Made by a program: the position numbers and the translations under genes. The notes under the pieces are model-generated. The model did no database searches. It worked only from the letters and a program-made list of their open reading frames with translations, and was not told the DNA's origin. A stretch of DNA of 64,000 bases, taken from contig JAGNYW010000001.1 of the NCBI GenBank assembly GCA_017984755.1, forward strand, positions 93,094 through 157,093, in the 5' to 3' direction. Position 1 is the first letter of the stretch; each line of letters begins with the position of its first letter. This DNA is from Methyloversatilis sp. (GTDB lineage Bacteria; Pseudomonadota; Gammaproteobacteria; Burkholderiales; Rhodocyclaceae). Shown here piece by piece: positions 43,106 to 50,697 of this stretch.

Positions 43106-43741
43106 TCAGTGCTTGCGTGCCTGCCTTGTGCCACCCTTGCCCAGCAGCGGCGCGAGCGGGGTCCATACGTTCTCCACGATGCGCGCCTGTGCGGCTGCGA
43201 CGGGATGAATGCCGTCGGACTGGAAGCTCAGGGGGTCGCTGCCGAAGCCGTCGAGCAGGAATGGCAGCAGTGCAGATCGCGTACTGCGGGCGACCTCGCC
43301 GAAGGTTTCCGCGAACTTTTGCGTGTAGTCGGGGCCGTAGTTCGGCGGCAGTTGCATGCCGGCAATCAGCACCTTGGCGCCCGCCGCCTGTGATTTGCGG
43401 GTCATGCTTTCGATGTTTTCGCGCATGCTTTTCAGCGACAGGCCGCGCAGCCCGTCGTTTGCGCCAAGCGCGAGAATGACGACATCGGGTTTGTGGGCAG
43501 ACAGCGCACCGTCGATGCGCGACAGGCCGTTCGCCGTGGTGTCGCCGCTGGTGCTGGCATTGACGACCGAATGAGCGTAACCCGCCTGTGCGAGCTTCTG
43601 GCCGAGCAGTACCGGCCAGGCCTCATGCTGGCGCAGACCGTAACCTGCTGACAGACTGTCGCCCACCACCAGCACGGTCTGCGCCTGAACGGGCAGTGCG
43701 GCAACCACCATGCAGAACAACCAGAACAACACTTTCTTCAT
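43106..43741 (-). CDS. tesA: SGNH-family arylesterase/lysophospholipase TesA
   Basis: Periplasmic esterase of 211 residues with a signal peptide (about 1-20). The SGNH blocks are present: VVGDSLSAGYG with the nucleophile Ser29, the Gly of block II, LGANDGLRG (block III) and SDGIHPVAAAQ with catalytic Asp and His (block V). It matches E. coli TesA (acyl-CoA thioesterase I/protease I/lysophospholipase L1). The start codon at 43741 overlaps the start codon of the divergent ybbA-like gene; the same divergent neighbourhood is known from E. coli. Confidence 0.92.
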   Translation of the reverse strand: MKKVLFWLFCMVVAALPVQAQTVLVVGDSLSAGYGLRQHEAWPVLLGQKLAQAGYAHSVVNASTSGDTTANGLSRIDGALSAHKPDVVILALGANDGLRGLSLKSMRENIESMTRKSQAAGAKVLIAGMQLPPNYGPDYTQKFAETFGEVARSTRSALLPFLLDGFGSDPLSFQSDGIHPVAAAQARIVENVWTPLAPLLGKGGTRQARKH

Positions 43742-44429
43742 GCCTACAGACACTCCGGAAACGCGCCCGTCGGTACTTGAAGTCGACAGGCTGGGAAAAC
43801 AGGTCACCAGCGGCAATGCGCCGCTGCAGATCCTTCAGGATATCGCCTTCACGGTTCGTGCCGGCGAAGCTTTGGCCATCGTCGGCGCCAGCGGTTCAGG
43901 AAAGTCGACCTTGCTCGGACTTCTGGCCGGGCTGGATCTGCCATCGACCGGCACCGTAAGGGTCGATGGACAGGATATCTTCAGGCTGGACGAAGACGCG
44001 CGCGCGCAGCTGCGCGGTGAAAGGATAGGCTTCGTGTTCCAGTCCTTCCAGCTGCTGCCGGCACTCACGGCGCTGGAAAACGTGATGCTGCCGCTCGAAC
44101 TCGCAGGCGTAGACCGGGTGCGCGAGCGGGCTGTTGCGCTGCTCGAGCGGGTCGGTCTGGCCGGACGCGTGACGCATTATCCGCGGCAACTGTCGGGTGG
44201 TGAACAGCAGCGGGTGGCGCTGGCGCGGGCATTCGCCCCCGAGCCCGGGCTGCTGCTGGCCGATGAGCCGACCGGCAATCTCGATGCGGCAACCGGTGCA
44301 TCGGTGATCGACCTGATGTTCGAAATGAATGCCGAACAGGGCACCACGCTCATCCTGGTGACGCACGACGAAGCACTCGCCTCGCGCTGCGCGCGCCGCA
44401 TCCGGCTCGCCGCCGGGCGGATGATTTGA
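43740..44429 (+). CDS. ybbA: ABC transporter ATP-binding protein, YbbA-like
   Basis: A 229-residue ATPase of the MacB/LolD-like group. Walker A is GASGSGKST (about 51-59), the signature LSGGEQQRVALARA, Walker B LLLADEPTGNLD and the H-loop LILVTHDEA. It matches YbbA, which is divergent from tesA in E. coli as well. In E. coli the large permease gene ybbP follows directly; here the next gene is on the other strand, so the permease is missing from this place. The ATG at 43740 gives the family N-terminus; an in-frame ATG at 43710 lies within tesA. Confidence 0.88.
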   Translation: MPTDTPETRPSVLEVDRLGKQVTSGNAPLQILQDIAFTVRAGEALAIVGASGSGKSTLLGLLAGLDLPSTGTVRVDGQDIFRLDEDARAQLRGERIGFVFQSFQLLPALTALENVMLPLELAGVDRVRERAVALLERVGLAGRVTHYPRQLSGGEQQRVALARAFAPEPGLLLADEPTGNLDAATGASVIDLMFEMNAEQGTTLILVTHDEALASRCARRIRLAAGRMI

Positions 44430-44481
44430 GATGCAAGTCGGTCGTTCCTCGAGTCTTTCATCTTGAATCCTGCATCTGCCC

Positions 44482-45555
44482 TCAGAGATCGAAGCGGCGC
44501 ATGAAGCTGCGATCGATGTGGTCCTTCCAGCGCCATACCCAGTCACCCTGGATCACCCAGTTGTCGCGTGACGCAATCGCGTGCCGCCGGCCGCAGGCGA
44601 TCAGCATCAGTGCGCCGGCCTGCGGTTTCCACGGCAGGAGCGGCGTACCGGCAATCGCATGCAGCAGATTCGATGCAAGCGGCGGACCCGCGCGGACGGC
44701 GAACACACCTGATTTCGGCCGCGGCGAGTCGATCATCGTCGCAACGTCGCCGGCGGCGAACACCTCGGGATGCGAGGCGGACTGCAGCGTCGGGAGCGTC
44801 GATATGAAGCCGCGTTCGTCCAGTTGCAGACCACTTTCACGCAGCCATCCGGCGGCTGCAGCACCGGTCGTCCAGACGGTGAAATCGCTGGCGACCGCGC
44901 GCCCGTCCTGCAACAGCAGGCGCTCGGCGTCGATCTGCGCCAGTTGTGCGCCGGTGACCACCTCGATCTGCTGGCGCCCCAGTTCGCGCATCACCACTGT
45001 GGCCAGCCGGTCGGGCAGCCCGGCGAGAATGCGGGGTGAACGGTCGATCAGCGAGCATGACATGCCGGGTCGACGATGGCGCAGCGCCATGACGATCTCG
45101 ACACCCGCGGCACCGGCGCCGACCACGGCGGCTGCCCGCGGGGCGCCGCTGGACTGCCAGTGTTCGAGCAGGGAAGCGATCGGTTTGACCGGGAGCCCAT
45201 GACTTGCCGCGCCGGGCAGGTCGGGCAGCACCGGCGTCGAACCGGTATCGATGGACAGCAGGTCGTAGCCGATCGCGTCGCCGCTGGCCAGCTGGATGCG
45301 CCGGTTCGATGCATCCAGCGACACGGCCGCATCGAATTTCAGCGTGCAGGCTGTGCGTCCGGCGAGCGGCCGCAGATCGATGCAGGCCTGGCGGTGGCGG
45401 TAATGACCGGCGATCACACCGGGCATCATCCCTGAGTAGGGCGTCAGTGCATCGGGTGTGATCAGCAGCACTTCCGCCGTGGGTGGCTGTTTCGCGAACG
45501 CCTCGAGCACGAACAGGTGGGCATGACCGCCACCGAGCAGAACCAGACGCTTCAC
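44482..45555 (-). CDS. FAD/NAD-dependent oxidoreductase, SelD-N-terminal-like
   Basis: A 357-residue two-dinucleotide-binding flavoprotein of the NDH-2/sulfide-quinone-reductase type. FAD motif VLLGGGHAHLFVLEAF at the N-terminus, second Rossmann motif AAVVGAGAAGVEIVMAL in the middle, and FAAGDVATM near the C-terminus. The GGGHAH start is typical of the flavoprotein that in many bacteria is fused in front of selenophosphate synthetase SelD; here it stands alone. The start is GTG 45555, overlapping the stop of the DUF3047 gene (GTGA). Last of eight coupled genes. The substrate is unknown; redox handling of a selenium, sulfur or arsenic compound is inference. Confidence 0.82.
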   Translation of the reverse strand: MKRLVLLGGGHAHLFVLEAFAKQPPTAEVLLITPDALTPYSGMMPGVIAGHYRHRQACIDLRPLAGRTACTLKFDAAVSLDASNRRIQLASGDAIGYDLLSIDTGSTPVLPDLPGAASHGLPVKPIASLLEHWQSSGAPRAAAVVGAGAAGVEIVMALRHRRPGMSCSLIDRSPRILAGLPDRLATVVMRELGRQQIEVVTGAQLAQIDAERLLLQDGRAVASDFTVWTTGAAAAGWLRESGLQLDERGFISTLPTLQSASHPEVFAAGDVATMIDSPRPKSGVFAVRAGPPLASNLLHAIAGTPLLPWKPQAGALMLIACGRRHAIASRDNWVIQGDWVWRWKDHIDRSFMRRFDL

Positions 45556-46307
45556 GGCCGCGCCTGCGCGTCCAGCGACAGGTCGCCGAAATAGCCGAGC
45601 GCGCGGCCGGCCGTGTTGTCGGTGTCGCTGGCGACCACGATGCCTGTGATGGCGGGCGGGTCTTCGCCGAACGCTTCCCGGAAATCGTCCGCGACGTTCC
45701 GGCTCACGGTGCGCCAGCCGCCGGGCGTCGAGCCTGCGCCATCGACGGCAATCATGCGCACCCGATCGGTGTAGGCACTCCATGCCCGCGTGCCGGGTGC
45801 GGCACGGGCATCCCACACGTAGCACAGCACGGCAGTCGGCACCTGCTCGCCGTAGAAGGCACGCGCGAGACGTATCTTCGTGCGCGTGCCGAAGCCCAGC
45901 TTCGACAGGTCGTAATCGAACAGCACATAGATGCGCAGTACGTAGTCGTCGCCGTCGCGCGTGGCGAAGCGCCCGCCTGCGGGCAATTCGTCGGCACGCC
46001 AGCGCCAGTTCAGCCACGGCGTGGCGAGCGGATCGAAGCGACCGGCGTGGCTCAGCGCCGATGCGGCGTTCGATGCCTCGACCCGCAGTACGACGCTGCC
46101 GTCCAGCTCGACCAGCCGGAAATCGGCGGGCGCCGCCTTGCCACCCAGCGTGTAGGGTGCCCAGCCGGTGACCGCGCCGCCGGCAGCCAGCGTCGAAAAG
46201 GCGGGCAGCCTGCCCTGCGCCCACGCATCGCCCGACGAGGCAAGGGTCAGGGCGATGGCAGATGCAATGGCCAGCGCAGGCAGCAGCGCGTGCAGGCGGG
46301 TCAGCAT
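45552..46307 (-). CDS. DUF3047 secreted protein
   Basis: A 251-residue protein with a signal peptide (about 1-30, ending GDAWA) and a beta-rich jelly-roll-like mature part of the DUF3047 family: DFRLVELDGSVVLRVEASNAA, PWLNWRWRADELP, DYVLRIYVLFDYDLSKLGFG, AITGIVVASDTDNTAGRALG. The W-x-W-R strand and the ASDTDNT end are the family hallmarks. Function unknown; the fold suggests carbohydrate or ligand binding outside the cytoplasm. Its ATG overlaps the stop of the upstream glycosyltransferase gene by 7 bases and its stop overlaps the next GTG. Confidence 0.8.
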   Translation of the reverse strand: MLTRLHALLPALAIASAIALTLASSGDAWAQGRLPAFSTLAAGGAVTGWAPYTLGGKAAPADFRLVELDGSVVLRVEASNAASALSHAGRFDPLATPWLNWRWRADELPAGGRFATRDGDDYVLRIYVLFDYDLSKLGFGTRTKIRLARAFYGEQVPTAVLCYVWDARAAPGTRAWSAYTDRVRMIAVDGAGSTPGGWRTVSRNVADDFREAFGEDPPAITGIVVASDTDNTAGRALGYFGDLSLDAQARP

Positions 46308-46933
46308 GGTGTGTCCTCGAGCAGTCCGTCGGCCAGTGCGCGCCGGTAGTCCTGCGGCTGGTCGACGTCGTAGCCGGTGGCGAGTACGTGACAGCGCAGA
46401 CCGAGTGCGGCGATGCGGGAACAGGTCTGCCGCCACACGTCCGGTCCGCCCCATGCGATGTTCTCGAACAGCCCGGGCTGAGGTGCATTCAGACCGACCA
46501 GCAGATAGCCGCCATCTTCCGCCGGTGCGAACACCGCATCGTGATGTGTCAGCGTGTCGGCCGCGGCGATGAGGTCTGCAGCCTGCAGCGACACCGCATC
46601 GGCACCGATCAGTACGACGCGCGCGTGGCGTGCGAGGGCATCGTCGAAGGCCGCTGCCATGCGTGCGCCGATGTCGCAGCCGGATTGTGCATGCAGCGCG
46701 ACGGCAAAGCGTTTGCGACAGTCGGTGAAGAACGGGTGCGTGCAGTCGGGTGCGCACCACAGCTCGACCGGGCCGATACCCGCTTCCAGCGCGCTGCGCA
46801 GCGCGCGCAACGTGAGCCGGGCGCTGGCGTCCGCTGCGCCCGCGTCGCCCAGCAGCGGCGCGAGACGGGTCTTGGCAGCGCCCGGCACCGGAGCACGCGC
46901 GAACACCAGCACTGCCGTCCGGCGTTCATTCAT
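46301..46933 (-). CDS. TIGR04282-type (DUF2064) transferase, rSAM/selenodomain-associated
   Basis: A 210-residue nucleotidyl/glycosyltransferase-fold protein of the DUF2064 family (named transferase 1, rSAM/selenodomain-associated, or arsenosugar biosynthesis glycosyltransferase). Typical parts: VLVFARAPVPGAAKTRLAP at the N-terminus, VLIGADAVSLQAADL in the middle (family G-x-D-x-P/V segment) and FAPAEDGGYLLVGLN. The fold is that of GT-A enzymes such as MobA/CofC. It lies right after the TIGR04283 gene with an 8-base overlap. The exact donor and acceptor are unknown. Confidence 0.85.
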   Translation of the reverse strand: MNERRTAVLVFARAPVPGAAKTRLAPLLGDAGAADASARLTLRALRSALEAGIGPVELWCAPDCTHPFFTDCRKRFAVALHAQSGCDIGARMAAAFDDALARHARVVLIGADAVSLQAADLIAAADTLTHHDAVFAPAEDGGYLLVGLNAPQPGLFENIAWGGPDVWRQTCSRIAALGLRCHVLATGYDVDQPQDYRRALADGLLEDTPC

Positions 46934-47600
46934 GATGCGGACGGTAGGCAAGCGCGAGCACCTGCGGATCGGCGCCGAAAAAATAGCGCAGCCGCAGCCG
47001 CCACATGAGCAGCACGGTGCGCAGCACGCCATGCTTTTCCCAGCGCCGTCCGGAGGTCGTGACGCGTGCCCGCAGGCAGGAAGGCGCGAATCGCGCGCGC
47101 GCGCGCCGGGAGAAATCGATGTCTTCCATCAGTGCGATCGGTGCGTAACCGCCCAGCGCGTCGAACAGCGCACGCGAGCAGAAGATGGCCTGATCGCCGG
47201 TGGCGATGCCGGTCAGCCGCGAGCGCAGGTTCATCATCCGGGCGATCAGGCCGAGCAGCGGATGCTGACCTTCGATGCGCACATCGAAACGGCCCCAGAC
47301 GGCACCTGCGCCGACGGCATCCGTGATGGCGGTCAGTGCGTTGTCCGGCAGGCGGGTGTCGGCATGCAGGAACAGCAGCACGTCGCCGTGTGCCGCGGCT
47401 GCACCTGCATTCATCTGCAGGGCCCGGCCGCGCGGTGCAGCGACGATACGGTCGCAGAGCGGCTGCGCCCGTGCGACCGTGTCGTCGCTGCTGCCGCCGT
47501 CGGCGACGATGACTTCCACTTCCGGCCGGCGAAGGTGCGCCAGCGTCGTCGTGATCGTATCTGCTTCGTTCAGCACGGGCAGGACGACGGATAGTTGCAT
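46926..47600 (-). CDS. TIGR04283-type glycosyltransferase family 2, rSAM/selenodomain-associated
   Basis: A 224-residue GT2 enzyme. GT-A features: SVVLPVLNEADTITTTLAHL at the N-terminus, VIVADGGSSDDTV, the metal-binding segment LLFLHADTRLP and, further on, ATGDQAIFCSRALFDALGGY and LMEDIDFSRRAR with the catalytic-type acidic residues. This is the family named transferase 2, rSAM/selenodomain-associated (arsenosugar biosynthesis glycosyltransferase). Its ATG shares a base with the stop of the upstream FAD fusion gene (TGATG). Together with the DUF2064 partner it marks the operon as ArsS-associated. Confidence 0.88.
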   Translation of the reverse strand: MQLSVVLPVLNEADTITTTLAHLRRPEVEVIVADGGSSDDTVARAQPLCDRIVAAPRGRALQMNAGAAAAHGDVLLFLHADTRLPDNALTAITDAVGAGAVWGRFDVRIEGQHPLLGLIARMMNLRSRLTGIATGDQAIFCSRALFDALGGYAPIALMEDIDFSRRARARFAPSCLRARVTTSGRRWEKHGVLRTVLLMWRLRLRYFFGADPQVLALAYRPHHE

Positions 47601-49750
47601 CAGCTGCGCATCCAGGCGTGATAGCGCGCCACCCACGCGAGCAGGCTGTGCGGCGCATGTGCCTTCTTCCACACGCCCGCTGCGTACTTGTTCGCTTCGT
47701 TCATCGTCGGGTAGATGTGGATGGTGCCGAGCAGCTTGTTCAATCCGAGGCCGTGTTTCATCGCCAGCACGTACTCGGCGATCAGCTCACCCGCATGTTC
47801 GCCGACAATGGTGACGCCCAGTATCCGGTCGCGGCCCGGCACGGTGAGCACCTTGACGAAGCCGTGTGCCACGCCGTCGGTGATCGCGCGATCGAGATCG
47901 TCGAGTTCGTAGCGGGTCACTTCGTGCGGAATGCCGCGCGCCGCCGCCTCGCTTTCATTCAGTCCGACGCGTGCCACTTCCGGTTCGGTGAAGGTGGCCC
48001 ACGGAATGACCGAGTAATCGACCCGGAAACGACGGAAACGTCCGAACAGCGCATTCACGGCGGCATACCAGGCCTGATGCGCTGCGGTGTGCGTGAACTG
48101 GAACGGTCCGGTCACGTCGCCGCAGGCGTAGATGTTCGGATAGAGCGTTTCCAGATAGTCGTTGGTATCGACCGTGCGGTTGCCGCGCAAGGTGATGCCG
48201 AGTTCTTCCAGGCCGTAACCCTGCACATTGGGCGTGCGACCGACTGCGCACAGCAGCGTGTCGAATTCGATGCGCACCTCGCCTGCCGGGCCCTCGGCAT
48301 AGAGCACCTTTGCGTCCGCTTCGCGCGCAAAGCGCACCGCCTTGTGACCGGTCAGCACCGAAATGCCTTCGGACGCAAACTTCGTCTCGACCAGTGCCGA
48401 TACGTCGGGATCTTCCCGCGCCATCAGACGGGGCGCCATTTCGACCTGAGTCACCTTCGCGCCGAAGCGTGCGAAGGCCTGCGACAGTTCGCAGCCGATC
48501 GGGCCGCCGCCGAGCACCAGCAGCCGGCCGGGCAGGGCGCGCAGCGACCACAGCGTGTCCGACGTAAGCAGCTCCATGTCGTCGATGCCCGGAATCGGCG
48601 GAACGAAAGGGCGGGCGCCGGCTGCGATCACGATGTTGCGCGTGGTCAGCGTACGGGTGCCGCCGTCTGCCGTCTTCACGTCCACGGTCCACGGCGAGGT
48701 GATGCGCGCCCTGGCGTCCAGACAGTCCACACCGAGCCCGCTGTAGCGTTCGACCGAATCATGGGGTTCGATGTCGCGCACCACGCGCGACACCCGCTCC
48801 ATCACATCGGCGAAATCGAATTTCGCACTGGCTTCGCGTACACCGAGCGAGGGTGCGTCGGCGATCTGCGACAGCAGGCGCGCCGAGCGGATCAGAGCCT
48901 TGGACGGCACGCAGCCTGTGTTCAGGCAGTCGCCGCCCATGCGATGCTGCTCTATCAGCGCGACTTTCGCCTTCACGGCAGCGCCGATGTAGGCCGTCAC
49001 CAACCCTGCGCTGCCGCCTCCGATCACGACCATGTTGTAGTCGAAGGAGGCCGGCTTCGGCCAGCGCTTGAACACCGACCGCGCGCGCACGATGTCGATC
49101 AGCTTGCGGGCGATCAGCGGGAATATGCCGAGCAGCACGAAGGCGCCGATCAGCCCCGGCGACAGGATGCCGGACAGGGATTCAACCTGCGCCAGCTGGG
49201 TGCCGGCGTTTACGAACACGACGGTGCCGGCCAGCATTCCGAGCTGGCTCACCCAATAGAACGTACGTGCCGGCAGCGCCGTGAGGGCCATGGCGAGATT
49301 CACGACGAAGAACGGGAAGGCCGGAACCAGTCGCAGTGTGAAAAGGTAAAGCGCGCCATCCTTTTCGACGCCGCGATTGATCGACTCCAGCGATGCACCG
49401 AAGCGCGCCTGCACCCAGTCGCGCAGCAGCAGGCGCGCGATCAGGAAGGCGAGCAGCGCCCCCAGACTTGAAGCGAACGAAACAATGACCAGCGCCTTCA
49501 CGAAACCGAACAGCGCACCGCCGGCCAGCGTCATCACCACCGCTCCGGGCAGTGACAGTGCCGTAACGACCACGTAGATCGAAAAATAGATCGCAGCCGA
49601 CGCCCACGGCGCCGCATCGACCTGTTCGGTCAGCGCCTGCTGCTGTGTCTTGAACCACCCCAGATCGAAGAATCGACCGAGATCGAATGCAAAAAAGGCG
49701 GCGATCAGCACTCCGATAACGATCAGCAGCGACAGCTTGCGTGCATTCAT
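47600..49750 (-). CDS. TVP38/TMEM64 - FAD disulfide reductase fusion
   Basis: A 716-residue fusion. Residues 1-225 are a TVP38/TMEM64 (SNARE-associated/DedA-like) membrane domain with about six helices (SLPGAVVMTLAGGALFGF, LRLVPAFPFFVVNLAMALT). From about 235 it is a class I pyridine nucleotide-disulfide oxidoreductase: FAD motif VVIGGGSAGL, redox-active Cys275/Cys280 in GGDCLNTGCVPSKAL, a second Rossmann motif LLVLGGGPIGCE, YACGDVTG and the C-terminal His-Glu pair (HIYPTMNEANK). It is often labelled mercuric reductase, but it has neither the N-terminal metal-binding domain nor the C-terminal Cys pair that bind mercury. A membrane-coupled reduction of another compound is more likely. Confidence 0.9.
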   Translation of the reverse strand: MNARKLSLLIVIGVLIAAFFAFDLGRFFDLGWFKTQQQALTEQVDAAPWASAAIYFSIYVVVTALSLPGAVVMTLAGGALFGFVKALVIVSFASSLGALLAFLIARLLLRDWVQARFGASLESINRGVEKDGALYLFTLRLVPAFPFFVVNLAMALTALPARTFYWVSQLGMLAGTVVFVNAGTQLAQVESLSGILSPGLIGAFVLLGIFPLIARKLIDIVRARSVFKRWPKPASFDYNMVVIGGGSAGLVTAYIGAAVKAKVALIEQHRMGGDCLNTGCVPSKALIRSARLLSQIADAPSLGVREASAKFDFADVMERVSRVVRDIEPHDSVERYSGLGVDCLDARARITSPWTVDVKTADGGTRTLTTRNIVIAAGARPFVPPIPGIDDMELLTSDTLWSLRALPGRLLVLGGGPIGCELSQAFARFGAKVTQVEMAPRLMAREDPDVSALVETKFASEGISVLTGHKAVRFAREADAKVLYAEGPAGEVRIEFDTLLCAVGRTPNVQGYGLEELGITLRGNRTVDTNDYLETLYPNIYACGDVTGPFQFTHTAAHQAWYAAVNALFGRFRRFRVDYSVIPWATFTEPEVARVGLNESEAAARGIPHEVTRYELDDLDRAITDGVAHGFVKVLTVPGRDRILGVTIVGEHAGELIAEYVLAMKHGLGLNKLLGTIHIYPTMNEANKYAAGVWKKAHAPHSLLAWVARYHAWMRS

Positions 49751-50697
49751 GTCTGTGCCTCGGCAATCGTCCAGGCCGGGCCGGCAAGGATGCGGTCACG
49801 GTAGTTGAGCGCAGCGGGTGAGCCATCCGGCCACTGCGCGTTGAATTCGGCGAGCCAGGCGCCGACGTCGTAACGCAGTGCGAGCGCATCGACATGCAGG
49901 GCGCCGATGCGAGTGCCGTACAGCACCGGATGCGGCGACGGCGTGAGCGCGATGCGGCTCACGACGCCGAAAAGATGTTCTCGAAAGTTGGGCATGCCGG
50001 CAGTACCGTTGTTGATGACTGCACGCTGCTCGAAGCGGGCCAGCGCAGGGAGGCAGGTATGACTGCTTGCAAGGATGTCGCAGCGCGCCTTGTCGAAGAC
50101 GCCGACATGATGCGCGTGACGGCCTGGATCGCGCAGTGCGCGGGCGTCGAAATCCCAGCCCGCAAGCGATTCGGCGTCGCCATGCACGACGCCCACGCGC
50201 GCATCACCGATTCTCACGCCACGCCAGAAATCGAGTGCAGCCAGTTCGCCGCGCCAGTGCGGGTCATGCCGCGCCGTACGCGACAGTTCGGTGTGAATGC
50301 GGTTCGAGCGGTCGACCACGGCATGCGGTACGTCGTCCGGGTAGGCGCAGCCGCAACCGGCGTCACCCGAGCCGTCGGCCAGTTCGGCCTCGACATTGCC
50401 GGCGATGGCCCGATGCGCCAGTACCCTCCGCTGCACGTCGGCGAAATTGTGCGGATCGACGTCGAACCAGTGGAAGTCGCCGTTGAACAACAGCTGTGCG
50501 TTGCCGCGCTCGGCATCGACCATGCGCCCCAGCGCATCGAGTGCAGGACGATTGCCGTAAAGCCCGCCGGCCACATAAAGAGTGTCGGCGTGCAGGTCGT
50601 GTTCGGTGCGCTGCAGCGCTGCAGCGCCGTAGCGGTAGTGCAGCGGGCAACTGCGGCCGGGTTCGGCAAGGCTGTCTTCGTACGGTTCGGTGCTCAT
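49747..50697 (-). CDS. Metallophosphoesterase of the ArsS-type operon
   Basis: A 316-residue calcineurin-like phosphoesterase. Motifs seen: VAGGLYGNRPALDALG (family D-x-H replaced by a G-L-Y-G-N variant), LLFNGDFHWFD (GDxxW), IAGNVEAELA (GN-V-E in place of GNHE), GVVHGDAESLAG and ILASSHTCLPAL (S-S-H-T-C in place of GHTH). Several metal ligands thus deviate from the classical set, as in a distinct subfamily. The ATG overlaps the symporter stop by 4 bases and its own stop overlaps the next ATG (ATGA). It may remove a phosphate from a sugar intermediate of the operon, by inference. Confidence 0.72.
   Translation of the reverse strand: MSTEPYEDSLAEPGRSCPLHYRYGAAALQRTEHDLHADTLYVAGGLYGNRPALDALGRMVDAERGNAQLLFNGDFHWFDVDPHNFADVQRRVLAHRAIAGNVEAELADGSGDAGCGCAYPDDVPHAVVDRSNRIHTELSRTARHDPHWRGELAALDFWRGVRIGDARVGVVHGDAESLAGWDFDARALRDPGRHAHHVGVFDKARCDILASSHTCLPALARFEQRAVINNGTAGMPNFREHLFGVVSRIALTPSPHPVLYGTRIGALHVDALALRYDVGAWLAEFNAQWPDGSPAALNYRDRILAGPAWTIAEAQT

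Noticed and set aside
44482-46488. One 668-codon open frame as a fused protein
   Set aside because: Only the part from GTG 45555 resembles a flavoprotein; the upstream part is an Arg-rich shadow of the DUF3047 gene in another frame.
47600-49750. Mercuric reductase (merA)
   Set aside because: No N-terminal metal-binding domain, no C-terminal Cys pair and no other mer genes nearby.
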